The notes: generated from the letters alone by a model not told the origin. Numbered from the stretch's first letter, positions 1 to 8,897 are shown. The stretch: 33,178 nt of DNA from Bacillus carboniphilus (GCF_039522365.1 NZ_BAAADJ010000051.1:1-33178); one strand, 5' to 3'. Program-made: numbers and translations.

Positions 1-114
1 GAATGGTTTGAAGCATTCATAGAGTTTTTCTATTATTTTTATAATCTATTTTCTTCTACAATGCTCCTAGTATGTGGTAGTAGTAATACGAGTACTATGG
101 TCTAAGGAAAATAA
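1..114 (+). promoter_or_regulatory. Possible promoter and SD ahead of the first gene
   Basis: A perfect TATAAT lies at 40-45 with a weak -35 (TTCATA, 16-21, spacer 18). AAGGAAA at 104-110 is a usable Shine-Dalgarno sequence about 5 bases before the GTG at 115. The same stretch is also an open plus frame from base 1 to a TAA at 103-105, so it could instead be the end of an upstream gene that starts outside the window. The promoter call is therefore weak. Confidence 0.3.
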
Positions 115-164
115 GTGCCTGACCCCCGGTACGTTAATCCGTTAACGTGCCGGGGGCCAGGCAC
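115..164 (+). repeat. 50-bp palindromic repeat, copy A (GTGCCTGACCCCC type)
   Basis: The left arm GTGCCTGACCCCCGGTACG pairs with the right arm CGTGCCGGGGGCCAGGCAC around a TTAATCCGTTAA centre. Copies of the same family occur at 2255, 8823, 9548, 19062, 26541 and 26626. The arms are not perfect: the A in TGACCCCC faces a C, which gives each copy a readable polarity. Here the repeat is open in frame with the following gene and supplies its GTG start. Confidence 0.9.
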
Positions 165-990
165 CATATTCAAGGAATATTCCGAATCAAATAGAAATGA
201 CAACATTATCACGATAAATCGTGGTGAAAAACAAGTTGAAGAAATAAACAAGTTAGTTGAAAAGAGAAATCTTAAAGCAATTGAACAATTAGAAAATACA
301 ATTGTCAAAGAAGTTGACGGTAAAACTTTTATTCTAATTGAGGATAATTCCGAAGAGAGCAGCTCTAGTATTGGAATAATGTCATATACAAAAGATGTTC
401 CGCCTGATCCTAACGATCCCAATTATCAGCGAAAAAATGCTCAACGAAAATTATCTAGGTTAGGAGTTTATTCTTCTGCATTAGATGCAAGAGGATACGA
501 TCCGTATACAGATATACGAGTCTACGAAACAATGGATTATTACACTGAGGTTAGCAAAGGTTATAAATATTTTTCCGCTGGTACAGCAGTTAACACGGTT
601 GCGATATTTTGGGATGTAGCAAAATCAAGCGCACTTACTTGGATTACTGCTGCGGCTGTAGTTGTAGATGTCTATGATAAAATTCAAGGATCAATTAACG
701 CGATTGATGCTGCACAATATGACTTTCAAGGTGGTAAAGAAGGAACTGTTTATGACCCAACTAACTACAATAGAGATGTTGAAACATGGTCTACTTGGGA
801 AAGAGGAAGAGTTGCTCTAGGATGGAGTTATTCCGGAGGTTACCAAGACCCCCATTGGACACATATTGACAAATCAACTGCATTAGAAATGTCAAACTAT
901 ACAGTGTCTGATAATGCACTCAACACTTATAACAATAATATAAATGTATATGGGTATTGGAAGCATGGAGTAGGACAATTAGGATATTAA
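115..990 (+). CDS. Unknown protein whose start lies inside a palindromic repeat (probably 5'-truncated)
   Basis: This 291-residue frame begins with GTG, the first bases of a palindromic repeat, so its first 17 codons are repeat sequence rather than native protein. No in-frame ATG follows until about 379, deep in the gene, and no secretion signal is visible. After the repeat come a charged segment (residues 20-75), a DPNDPNY-containing linker, and a stretch near residues 155-205 that is hydrophobic and alanine/valine-rich. The C-terminal part is rich in Trp, Tyr, Gly and Asn, with ALGWSYSGGY followed by PHWTH. This composition suggests a secreted or membrane-active protein, possibly of the geobacillin-26-like group, but that family link is from memory and weak. 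A terminator follows directly. AAGGAAA upstream of the GTG makes translation from the repeat possible. The native gene probably had its promoter-proximal end, including any signal peptide, replaced by the repeat. Confidence 0.6.
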   Translation: MPDPRYVNPLTCRGPGTIFKEYSESNRNDNIITINRGEKQVEEINKLVEKRNLKAIEQLENTIVKEVDGKTFILIEDNSEESSSSIGIMSYTKDVPPDPNDPNYQRKNAQRKLSRLGVYSSALDARGYDPYTDIRVYETMDYYTEVSKGYKYFSAGTAVNTVAIFWDVAKSSALTWITAAAVVVDVYDKIQGSINAIDAAQYDFQGGKEGTVYDPTNYNRDVETWSTWERGRVALGWSYSGGYQDPHWTHIDKSTALEMSNYTVSDNALNTYNNNINVYGYWKHGVGQLGY

Positions 991-1001
991 TATTTTCCTA
1001 A

Positions 1002-1039
1002 AAAAAGACATGGGATTTACTTTTCCCCCATGTCTTTTT
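1002..1039. terminator. Rho-independent terminator
   Basis: AAAAAGACATGGG (1002-1014) pairs perfectly with CCCATGTCTTTTT (1027-1039) around a 12-base loop. It begins 12 bases after the stop of the first gene, and its A and T tracts could make it work in both directions. Confidence 0.85.
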
Positions 1040-1074
1040 ATACTTAAAGTAAGTATCTAATAAGGGGGACTATA

Positions 1075-1590
1075 ATGTTAACAAAAAAAAGGTTTTTCCT
1101 GGCACTATCCTTTTTGTTATTTATTACTGGAGCAATTTATTTGTATAATGACTATGAAATTATCAAATTAAAACTAAACTTATCTGAGCCAATCATGTGG
1201 GAAACCCCTTCTGAACAAGACGAAATATTCGTCTATGATACTATAAATAAAAAATATGAAAACCTCGGATTAAAAGTTACAGACCTATATTATTTACCCA
1301 ACCTAAATCGCTTACATTTTGGGATATGGTTTAATAAGAGCGATAAGGAGGATCATTTACCGTCCTATATTTATGAAATCATATTAGTAGATGAAAAAGG
1401 AAATGAATATAATGCAAATAGATTCCTAAACAAAAAAGGTGTTTTTGATATTTTCCAGTATAGATCTGCTATAGATCTGAATCTTAACCAAATAGAAGAA
1501 CTATACATGTACGTTTACCCCGTACAAGAAGTGGATGGAAAGGAAGTAAAAAGAGAACCAGAAATAAAGCTTATTTACTCAAATAAATGA
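1075..1590 (+). CDS. Small membrane-anchored protein of unknown function
   Basis: The 171-residue protein has Lys/Arg residues at positions 4-6, then a hydrophobic segment at about 7-24 (FFLALSFLLFITGAIYLY) without a lipobox cysteine. This predicts a single N-terminal membrane anchor with the remainder outside the cell. The exposed part is acidic and mixed, with no motif I recognise. AAGGGGG at 1062-1068 is a good ribosome binding site 6 bases before the ATG. It lies 85 bases after the previous gene, beyond that gene's terminator, so it probably has its own transcript or depends on readthrough. A role as a partner or immunity protein for the first gene is only a guess from position. Confidence 0.7.
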   Translation: MLTKKRFFLALSFLLFITGAIYLYNDYEIIKLKLNLSEPIMWETPSEQDEIFVYDTINKKYENLGLKVTDLYYLPNLNRLHFGIWFNKSDKEDHLPSYIYEIILVDEKGNEYNANRFLNKKGVFDIFQYRSAIDLNLNQIEELYMYVYPVQEVDGKEVKREPEIKLIYSNK

Positions 1591-1700
1591 TGAGTTTCTT
1601 AAATAGATAATAAATAAGAGCCAAAATCCCATTAACTATATAAGAGAGAATGTTGATCATGCTTCTCTTGTAAAACATCTAGCTTCGGTTTAATTTTCTG

Positions 1701-1728
1701 AGACCCCCCTTGGGTGGTCTTCTTTTTT
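1701..1728 (+). terminator. Rho-independent terminator
   Basis: AGACC (1701-1705) pairs with GGTCT (1716-1720), with an inner CCC/GGG pairing and one mismatch, followed by a T-rich tract (1721-1728). It lies 110 bases after the 171-residue gene. Confidence 0.7.
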
Positions 1729-1945
1729 CTAGTATGTTTAGTCAAAACACACAATGCTGAGTAAATCATAGTAAAATTCCAAAAGTGGATCTCCTGAACT
1801 AAATACTTTTACTGTATAACCTCTAGAAATATATCTGGTGGCTCTCTAATAGGAACCTAAAAATCTTGATTACAGAAATTGGGTCTCATCGTTTTTTGTA
1901 ATCAGGATTTTTTTCTGAACCCTCTTAACCTATTTAATTTTTCAA
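1729..1945. other. Gene-free stretch with an orphan terminator-like hairpin
   Basis: No gene is supported between 1591 and 1945. AAATCTTGATTAC (1861-1873) pairs with GTAATCAGGATTT (1898-1910) with one G-U pair and is followed by a T run. It looks like a terminator that has lost the gene it once served. An open frame at 1879-2172 is not real: its later part is out of frame with the S9 fragment that overlaps it. Confidence 0.5.
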
Positions 1946-2250
1946 GCCAATGGCTAACTACATCGCCCTGTCGACAAAAAACATCCTTTATTAGTCCATG
2001 TCCATGGAGGACCTACAGGAATGAGTTATTCCATACCGAACCTGACAAACCAGTACTGGACGAGCTGAGGATTTGCGGTAATCGATATCAACTACGGTGG
2101 CTCGACTGGATATGGACGGGAATATCGGGAGCGACTCAAAGGAAACTGGGGAATTGTGGACGTACAAGATAGTGCGAATGCCGTTCGCTATTTATCGAAA
2201 GAGGCGAGGTGGATCCGGATCGAGTTGCCATTGCTGGAGGTAGTGCAAAA
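1946..2250 (+). pseudogene. Fragment of an S9 peptidase gene (catalytic-domain part)
   Basis: About 300 bases align closely, with small indels, to the catalytic region of the intact S9 gene (roughly 3561-3866). Long identical runs cover the strand-and-turn region before the nucleophile. Similarity fades out near 1946-1970. The match stops at GGAGGTAGTGCA, just past the serine codon, a few bases before palindromic repeat copy B. Frameshifts include AGCTGAGG for AGCAGAGG and a lost base in the CGCTATTTATCGAAAG region. Several bases (TTAGTCCATG, CCTACAGG, GGTAATCGATATC) agree better with the decayed copy at 8898 than with the intact gene, so the two broken copies probably come from a second paralogue. 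Confidence 0.85.
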
Positions 2251-2254
2251 ATAA

Positions 2255-2302
2255 GTGCCTGACCCCCGATACGTTAATCCATAAACGTATGGAGGCAGGC
2301 AC
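2255..2302 (+). repeat. Palindromic repeat, copy B
   Basis: GTGCCTGACCCCCGATACGTTAAT and its imperfect mirror ending GGAGGCAGGCAC. It lies 4 bases after the break in the S9 fragment and about 85 bases upstream of the intact S9 gene. Confidence 0.9.
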
Positions 2303-2387
2303 TAAATTTATTCTAAGTATTCAGAACATTATGCATATTTTTTGATAAAATAAAAACAGCTAGTCCAATAATTTAATAGGAGGGCAA

Positions 2388-4322
2388 ATGACTATGACCC
2401 AACCAACCACTTCACCCTATGGAACCTGGAAATCTCCCATTACAACGGATCTAATTGTACAAGGCACAACTCCTCTTGTTCAGGTCACCTTTCATGGAGA
2501 GGATTTATACTGGATTGAGGCACATCCTTCTGAAGGAGGCCGCAATACCGTGATGCGGAAAGCTTCGGATGGTTCCGTTTCTGAACTTACTCCTGCACCG
2601 TTTAATGTTCGTACCCGTGTTCATGAATATGGGGGTGCACCCTTTATTGTAAATGACGACCATCTTTATTTCTCCAACTTCGATGATAATTTACTCTACA
2701 TACGCAACGAGAATCATGAAATTCGTCCCATTACAACTAACTCTGCTCACCGGTATGCAGATGCAACCATCGATTCTTTACGTGGTCGTTTATACTGGGT
2801 TCGAGAAGACCATACGGAATCTGCTATTTTTGCAGAGACCACGATTGTTAGCATGGATCTAGACGGAAGTAATGAACGGATTATTGTTTCTGGCAATGAT
2901 TTTTATTCCAATCCTCGCATTAGTCCAGATGGCAAACAGCTCGCCTATCTAACCTGGAACCATCCTAACATGCCTTGGGACGAAACAGAGCTTTGGGTAG
3001 CTGATTTGAATGAGGACGGATCGGTTTCGAATGCTAAAAAAGTTGCAGGTGCGCCAGGTGAATCTATTGTTCAACCAGTCTGGTCTCCAAATGGCGTCCT
3101 TTACTTTGTCTCAGACCGAACCAACTGGTGGAATATCATGCGGGTAAAAGGAGATGACGTTGAAGCTATTTGCCCTATGGATGCTGAATTCGGATCGCCA
3201 AGCTGGGTATTTGGTATTTCCGATTATGATTTTATCAATGAAACTACTATTATAGCGGCCTACACACAAAGCGGAGCCCGCCACCTTGCAATGATTGATG
3301 TGGAAAGCGGCGAATTAACTTCTATAGAAACTGGGGATACGGCATTTTCTTCTATTCACTCAAATGGAAAACAGATTGCTTTTCTCGCTGCGTCACCGAC
3401 GAATTTTCCTCGAATCATCCGATTAAATGCATACGGTGGAAAATTAGAAGTTATAAAAGCGTCATCAGAACTAGCCTTGGATCCAAGCTATCTATCCCTA
3501 CCCGTGCCTATTGAGTATCCAACGGAAGGAGAAAAGACAGCTCATGCCATTCTATACCGTCCAAAGAATGCGGACTACATCGCTCCTGCAGATGAAAAAC
3601 CGCCATTATTAGTACATGTCCACGGCGGACCTACGGGAATGAGTTCTTCCATACTGAACCTGACAAACCAGTACTGGACGAGCAGAGGATTTGCGGTTGT
3701 TGATATCAACTACGGTGGCTCGACTGGATATGGACGGGAATATCGGGAGCGACTCAAAGGAAACTGGGGAATTGTAGACGTACAAGATAGTGCGAATGCC
3801 GTTCGCTATTTAATAGAAAAAGGCGAGGTTGACCCAGATCGGGTTGCTATTGCTGGAGGCAGTGCAGGTGGATATACGACATTGGCCTCTCTCATATTTA
3901 CAGATGTGTACAAGGCAGGGGCCAGTCACTATGGCCTAAGTGAGCTAGAGATCTTTGCGAAAGAAACGCATAAATTTGAATCCAGATACATGGACGGCTT
4001 GCTTGGACCTTATCCCGAAGCAAAAGAAGTCTATTACAATCGTTCACCAATCAATTTCACAGATCAACTATCATGCCCGGTAATTTTCTTTCAAGGACTG
4101 GATGACAAAATTGTCCCTCCGAACCAAGCAGAGCTAATGGTTGAAGCGTTAAAATCAAAAGGATTACCGGTTGCTTATCTTGCGTTTGAAGGTGAAGGGC
4201 ATGGCTTTCGGATGGCAAAAAATATTAAGCGATCTCTGGATAGGGAGTTTTATTTTTATAGTAGGGTGTTTGGGTTTGATGCTGGTGATGAGATAGAGGC
4301 TGTTGAGATTGAGAATTTGTGA
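2388..4322 (+). CDS. S9 family prolyl-oligopeptidase-type serine peptidase
   Basis: The 644-residue protein has the usual S9 layout: an N-terminal beta-propeller region (about residues 20-380, with TolB/PD40-like blades such as PRISPDGKQLAYLTW) and a C-terminal alpha/beta-hydrolase domain. The catalytic triad is visible: Ser492 in GGSAGG, Asp573 in GLDDKIVPP, and His605 in [14 protein letters not shown] near residue 410 fits the oxyanion region. The family cleaves short peptides in the cytoplasm, as dipeptidyl or acylaminoacyl peptidases; the exact specificity is not readable. Length is normal. AGGAGGG at 2378-2384 is 3 bases before the ATG at 2388 and 9 bases before the in-frame ATG at 2394, so the second ATG is the likelier start. 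It has two broken relatives in the same orientation nearby. The nearest terminator is about 325 bases downstream. Confidence 0.93.
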   Translation: MTMTQPTTSPYGTWKSPITTDLIVQGTTPLVQVTFHGEDLYWIEAHPSEGGRNTVMRKASDGSVSELTPAPFNVRTRVHEYGGAPFIVNDDHLYFSNFDDNLLYIRNENHEIRPITTNSAHRYADATIDSLRGRLYWVREDHTESAIFAETTIVSMDLDGSNERIIVSGNDFYSNPRISPDGKQLAYLTWNHPNMPWDETELWVADLNEDGSVSNAKKVAGAPGESIVQPVWSPNGVLYFVSDRTNWWNIMRVKGDDVEAICPMDAEFGSPSWVFGISDYDFINETTIIAAYTQSGARHLAMIDVESGELTSIETGDTAFSSIHSNGKQIAFLAASPTNFPRIIRLNAYGGKLEVIKASSELALDPSYLSLPVPIEYPTEGEKTAHAILYRPKNADYIAPADEKPPLLVHVHGGPTGMSSSILNLTNQYWTSRGFAVVDINYGGSTGYGREYRERLKGNWGIVDVQDSANAVRYLIEKGEVDPDRVAIAGGSAGGYTTLASLIFTDVYKAGASHYGLSELEIFAKETHKFESRYMDGLLGPYPEAKEVYYNRSPINFTDQLSCPVIFFQGLDDKIVPPNQAELMVEALKSKGLPVAYLAFEGEGHGFRMAKNIKRSLDREFYFYSRVFGFDAGDEIEAVEIENL

Positions 4323-4646
4323 TGAAATAAAAAAGAGTATGATTATACGTCACTATAATGGAGGCAATTACAAATCCTATAAAATGAGCAACACCGTTTG
4401 GAGTAATTTTGTGGTCAGATAAAGTTACCCCGGGAATTCCTAAAGATATTTCGATGAAGGAAGTTTATAGGTGTTGATTCATCATTGCTGTATTACAAGA
4501 GTCTTATAAAATTTATCCTCAGACGTACTTTTCAAGGCACCAGCAGGATACTCTAAATGCTCGAAGAAGGAAAGGGAATTATGATTCTTCCCCAAAAAAG
4601 CAATTGACTCCACTGTAAATAGGTGTACCGCTAGCCACTAATATCC
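4323..4646. other. Intergenic stretch, no supported gene
   Basis: A plus frame at 4388-4477 stays open for 29 codons and ends in TGA. It reads like the tail of a protein (…GVILWSDKVTPGIPKD…) but has no start and no identifiable family. It may be a gene remnant. Nothing else is recognised. Confidence 0.4.
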
Positions 4647-4687
4647 AAAAGCAGCAGTATTTCATTTTGAGATTCTGCTGCTTTTTT
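4647..4687. terminator. Bidirectional terminator between S9 gene and DRT1 gene
   Basis: AAAAGCAGCAG (4647-4657) pairs perfectly with CTGCTGCTTTT (4675-4685), followed by more T. The symmetrical A/T flanks let it stop the convergent transcripts of the S9 peptidase (plus) and the reverse transcriptase gene (minus, stop at 4815). Confidence 0.8.
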
Positions 4688-4814
4688 TATTCATTAAAAG
4701 CGCTAGACTACAAATTAATGAATACTTCAACACATCTGGAGTCTTGCACCAAAGTAACAAAATTCATCCTCAATTTTCTTTTAGTTCATAACATCATTTT
4801 ATGACCTTCAATAA

Positions 4815-7800
4815 CTACCTTCCTTCAAATCCTGCTGGAGGTGTTTTAATATCAGGAAATGGCTCTGGCTTAGATTTAAGTTTAAATACCGATGGATCTA
4901 ACTCGAAAATGCTAATAGCAATTTGTTGATTTCCATGTACATGTGCAATGATACGCTGGTGTTTTGAAAATGGTGCCTGAACAGTCGAACCTCCAAATTC
5001 ACCTGTATTAGCAAGTATTACAGGTTGATACATATGATAATGCAAGTAACTAACCATGTTATCAAAAGTTTGGATATCTTTGTTCATTGCAGAGATAATA
5101 AAGACATCAGAAACATCTCTTAAATCAGCAGCAATTTTCAAGTCTGTAGCATCATAGCAAATAGATCCAGATATTCTAATAGGTTCATTTCCATTGTTTT
5201 CTAATTCAATTATTACCTGGTAAGGTCGATAAGACTGGATATCCATATTTCTTTCCGACTTAGTCATGTGCTGTTTTCCTTGGTAGATGTATTTAAACTC
5301 CCTACCTGAGGTGTTTTCTGACCTTAGAAGCCATAAGGCTTGGTTAATTGGTTTTGATACATAAGTTGGTTGTAAAAAAGTTAAACCGGCAAATATATGA
5401 GCATTAGTTTCGTCCGATAACCCCCGTAGTATATCAACATCATCTGGATTTATAGATAGTTCAGGGAATACAATTAAATCTACACCATCAAATAAATCCT
5501 CATTACTATTCTCATTCAGAGGCTTTCTTGCACATATAGTTGATTTTACTTGTTTATTTACTAATTGACAAACAGATGCTAAGTGATCTCGATGCTTTTC
5601 TCTATAAAATCTATTCCAATTTGTGGGATCTTTTTCATTAAAATCATTTAACTGCGGAAGAAGAGGCTGGACAATTGCAAACCGAATTTTTGAATTACTA
5701 TCTTTTGAATGTCTTGAAACAGGCACAGTATAGACTGGTGTATGTGTCAATTTGCCGAATATTTCTTTTTGATGCTCCAGTCTTTTGCCTATAATAACTT
5801 TTAAATCTCCTATCTTGCTAACACCATACCAATCTTCAATAAGAACTTCTCTATATTTTATTCCGGGCCATCTTAGTAACCTATATAAAAATTCTGTAAG
5901 CCAAGGTGTGATAGGTATTGGTTCTTCTACTAGTCCTTTTCCGTAGTTAATCATAGAAAATTTACGAGTATACGCAGTTGATTTTAACCCTCTATAAACG
6001 CCAATGTCTTCTTTTTGAATGAAAGTATTTGTTGTAAAGTCAAAGTCGCCTGTCATACAAGCTCTTAAAATTGCACCAAGATTATACATCCATTTATTAC
6101 TTTCCTCAACCCAAGTGGGTGGTTCCAATAAAAATTTATTTCCCTCATTTTGTTTACTCCATTGCACTTTTAAATCACAATAGGAGGGATTTTGAACTTC
6201 TTTCCAGTTTTTACAATCAACAATAATATCTGCTACTCCTCTTCCCTCTTTCAGATTCTTAAAAGTATCAGAATTCTCTAAAATAGCTGCTGCAAGCAAA
6301 AGAAGTGCATTTTCTTGTTTGAAAGGATTATTTTTACTACTAATTACTTTTATTAACGGAATAGGTTCCTTAATATTAACATTAAAGTCAGAATTTTTAT
6401 TTGCCATAACATAGGACCTTATACTGTTTGGTATAAAGTTTTTCCAATTATAACTTTTTACTCTACTAGCTTGGTAAACTTCCTTAAACAAATCAGGTCT
6501 GTTTATCAACAATGATTGAATCAAATATTTTTGGTCGTGGTCATCATTTAAGTCATTCAACCAATTGATAAACCAGGTAGCATATTTTTCTTTATTGGGA
6601 TTTAATTGTTGAGCAATAAAAGATGTAGCTAGTTTTAATGATAAATGGTTATTTTTACTTGTAACGTAAAGAGAAGCATCATGTAACAACCTATATAAAC
6701 CAAGTTCCTTTTCATTCTCTTCAATAGAAAATCCATAATCTCCATTCGTAATTAAAAATAAAATTGCTTGTTGCTTTAAGTACCACGGAATATTATTCCC
6801 TTTATTTATCAGTCTTTTCGCAAAAGATGCTAGCTGTTCCCGAAAACCAGCTAAATTTACAGATTCAGGATAATCGTATTCAGATTTATACCCTATACTA
6901 ATTGATGCTGCTCTTAGAAGATCTGATGAAACATACTCTGCAGTCTTTATTTCATCAAATGAACTAGATTCACTAAATAACTTTAATTCTAATCCTTCAA
7001 GCACCGGGTTTAATAGTGTAACATCTGGATATAACTCATAACCACATTTTAAAAGCAAAGATAAAGATGGATTTTCTGCCCAAAATGAAATTAACTTTCG
7101 TGCAACAGTTTCAATTTCGTGGTTTAGCAGTTGACCAGCTGTTATAGATTTTGAACCTATTTCACTAGCTGCAACTTTTTCACTATGTACAGTCATACTT
7201 TTTTTTAGCCTTAGTGTTTTCACAAGTCGTGTTGCACTAAAACGTTTTAATGTATCGTCACGAATGTCCATAAAGGGGAGAAAAATTCTTGAAAGTCCCA
7301 AAGCATTTCCTTTTTTCATTTCCTTTTCTTCTAAGGAATCTGAAATACTAAGTAACCCAACTAACTCTCCAATAACTTGTTGAAGTGAATCAGCATCAGG
7401 TGTACCACTTATTCCATGCTGGATAGTGTTCATTACTGTAGAAATATTGCTTTTATTAGATAATTGATTATATGAAACAATACTTGACTTATCCTCATTT
7501 ATATCAATGACTTTTTCATTATCACACTTTATTTCTAACAAATGCTTTTTCAGTAAGTTGTTTATTAAATTTGACATTGTTTCTTTTATTTCAATTTGAT
7601 CAATTTCGCGAGGAGCTTCTACAACTAAACGTATATCATCTACATAACGACAGTAGTCCAGTACCCTAATGTCGCCTTCTTTTTCGAATCCCTCTTGCTG
7701 GTTAGTATTCTTTTTCAGATATTTTCCAACACTTCTATCAAATCTAATTAAATAAGCATTTGCAAAAAAACCGCTGGCAACAAGACCTTGAGGTAAACCT

Positions 7801-8684
7801 AATGAAGACCTTCCATTTTCGATTATTTTATTATTATTACTGTAGTCTTCCTTAGCCCATTCCCAATTAAAAACTTCCTTAACTTTTTTCCAAAATGCTG
7901 GTTCATCCTTAAATTCTTCTGGAAGACTGTAATAATTATAATATTCTCTATATAGGTATTTTATTTCCTCTACTAATGAGTTAAGGTCAATGTGGTTATA
8001 GAATTTACTTAAATCTAGAGAGACTACATATAACTCCTTATTGGGAGGTACAATCGGTGCATAATAATTGCATACGTTTTGTGGTCTTTTTAAAAAGACC
8101 TTATAATCATCAAAATATTGCCTATAGCTTTTGGAACTTCCCCAACTAAACTTTGCCTGTCTTCTTTTATTTAAATGTGAAACCCACTCACAATGCAATC
8201 GATTACCATAGCTATATATTTTCTCTTGCTGTGCTTTAAGAAAATCAAGTTCATCTGTTGGTCCTTGGATAGATTCTATAGCATCTGCTAAACAAAGCAT
8301 AATTGCTGTAGTTACAGTTTGATCCCGAATTGATAAATGTGCTAATGGTCTTAAAGCCTGTTCTCCTTTTACATTATTCTTTCCCTTTGGATACCATAGT
8401 TTTTCATTACCATCAGGGAACACCCATTTTTGAGTTTTAGGAGCCAATACAATCCTTAACGGGGCTGGTTTATACCTATTACTTTTTAATAAATCTGTTG
8501 CATATTCCTTTAGCTTTTTTTCCAACTCAATAATCGAACAATCTAATTCTAATATATCCGCATACCAATTATGCCTTCGTATATAATTATGTGATTTTTT
8601 CCAAGCTTGTCCTAGAATTACTTCATCTTTCAAATATTCTATTCTTGGTGCAATCATTTCATATCTTTCATTTACAATACTCAT
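4815..8684 (-). CDS. Reverse transcriptase-nitrilase fusion, DRT type 1 (UG1) anti-phage protein
   Basis: The N-terminal third is a reverse transcriptase. In numbering from the upstream TTG at 8714, motif A is LDLSKFY (Asp234), GLPQG is at 306-310, and the catalytic YVDD is at 357-360. The middle (about 400-1000) is helical with no motif I recognise. The C-terminal 290 residues are a carbon-nitrogen hydrolase (nitrilase) domain with the full Glu-Lys-Cys set: E1085 in FPELS, K1147 in YQGKQHM, C1186 in GSICYD. An RT fused to a nitrilase is the defining layout of defense-associated RT type 1 (UG1), a single-gene system that protects against phages. I chose the ATG at 8684 because AAAGGTGAGG lies just upstream of it; the TTG at 8714 has no ribosome binding site. 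All catalytic residues are present, so it is probably active. A promoter candidate lies at 8724-8752 and a terminator at 4647-4685. Direct S9 gene copies flank it. Confidence 0.93.
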   Translation of the reverse strand: MSIVNERYEMIAPRIEYLKDEVILGQAWKKSHNYIRRHNWYADILELDCSIIELEKKLKEYATDLLKSNRYKPAPLRIVLAPKTQKWVFPDGNEKLWYPKGKNNVKGEQALRPLAHLSIRDQTVTTAIMLCLADAIESIQGPTDELDFLKAQQEKIYSYGNRLHCEWVSHLNKRRQAKFSWGSSKSYRQYFDDYKVFLKRPQNVCNYYAPIVPPNKELYVVSLDLSKFYNHIDLNSLVEEIKYLYREYYNYYSLPEEFKDEPAFWKKVKEVFNWEWAKEDYSNNNKIIENGRSSLGLPQGLVASGFFANAYLIRFDRSVGKYLKKNTNQQEGFEKEGDIRVLDYCRYVDDIRLVVEAPREIDQIEIKETMSNLINNLLKKHLLEIKCDNEKVIDINEDKSSIVSYNQLSNKSNISTVMNTIQHGISGTPDADSLQQVIGELVGLLSISDSLEEKEMKKGNALGLSRIFLPFMDIRDDTLKRFSATRLVKTLRLKKSMTVHSEKVAASEIGSKSITAGQLLNHEIETVARKLISFWAENPSLSLLLKCGYELYPDVTLLNPVLEGLELKLFSESSSFDEIKTAEYVSSDLLRAASISIGYKSEYDYPESVNLAGFREQLASFAKRLINKGNNIPWYLKQQAILFLITNGDYGFSIEENEKELGLYRLLHDASLYVTSKNNHLSLKLATSFIAQQLNPNKEKYATWFINWLNDLNDDHDQKYLIQSLLINRPDLFKEVYQASRVKSYNWKNFIPNSIRSYVMANKNSDFNVNIKEPIPLIKVISSKNNPFKQENALLLLAAAILENSDTFKNLKEGRGVADIIVDCKNWKEVQNPSYCDLKVQWSKQNEGNKFLLEPPTWVEESNKWMYNLGAILRACMTGDFDFTTNTFIQKEDIGVYRGLKSTAYTRKFSMINYGKGLVEEPIPITPWLTEFLYRLLRWPGIKYREVLIEDWYGVSKIGDLKVIIGKRLEHQKEIFGKLTHTPVYTVPVSRHSKDSNSKIRFAIVQPLLPQLNDFNEKDPTNWNRFYREKHRDHLASVCQLVNKQVKSTICARKPLNENSNEDLFDGVDLIVFPELSINPDDVDILRGLSDETNAHIFAGLTFLQPTYVSKPINQALWLLRSENTSGREFKYIYQGKQHMTKSERNMDIQSYRPYQVIIELENNGNEPIRISGSICYDATDLKIAADLRDVSDVFIISAMNKDIQTFDNMVSYLHYHMYQPVILANTGEFGGSTVQAPFSKHQRIIAHVHGNQQIAISIFELDPSVFKLKSKPEPFPDIKTPPAGFEGR

Positions 8685-8687
8685 TTT

Positions 8688-8697
8688 CCTCACCTTT
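8688..8697 (-). promoter_or_regulatory. Ribosome binding site deciding the DRT1 start
   Basis: On the minus strand AAAGGTGAGG precedes the ATG at 8684. It lies inside the open frame that could start at the TTG at 8714, and shows that the internal ATG is the real start (1289 residues rather than 1299). Confidence 0.7.
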
Positions 8698-8723
8698 TTA
8701 TCACTGTTTTCCAAACAATATTA

Positions 8724-8752
8724 TTTATATGTATCATTGCTTATTTCGACAA
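8724..8752 (-). promoter_or_regulatory. Candidate promoter of the DRT1 gene
   Basis: On the minus strand TTGTCG (8752-8747) and TATAAA (8729-8724) are separated by 17 bases. The -10 box lies about 40 bases upstream of the ATG at 8684. The spacing is ideal for a sigma-A promoter and the hexamers are moderate matches. Confidence 0.5.
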
Positions 8753-8822
8753 AATTTGGCAATTCCCTTCAAAAAAATTTTCAATTAACAAAAACCCAAG
8801 ATTAGTATAAACCTTCATAAAG

Positions 8823-8870
8823 GTGCCTGAGCCCCCATATGTTAATCTATTAAAGTATCGGGTGGGCATT
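8823..8870 (+). repeat. Palindromic repeat, copy C (decayed)
   Basis: GTGCCTGAGCCCCCATATGTTAAT with a degraded right arm ending GGGTGGGCATT. It lies between the DRT1 promoter and the start of the decayed S9 copy. Confidence 0.8.
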
Positions 8871-8897
8871 AGATTCTTGAAAAATGAAAGAATGCCT

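Noticed and set aside
1-105. Open plus frame reaching the window edge (tail …FSSTMLLVCGSSNTSTMV)
   Set aside because: It could be the end of an upstream gene, but 34 codons of Phe-rich sequence without a start or family cannot be called.
102-422. Open minus frame opposite the first gene
   Set aside because: It is antisense to a better frame and its end reads the palindromic repeat; composition is not protein-like.
1879-2172. Open plus frame of 97 codons
   Set aside because: It runs through a terminator-like hairpin and then out of frame across the S9 fragment; it has no ribosome binding site or family.
4388-4477. 29-codon protein-like tail on the plus strand
   Set aside because: No start, no ribosome binding site and no recognised family; mentioned only as a possible remnant.
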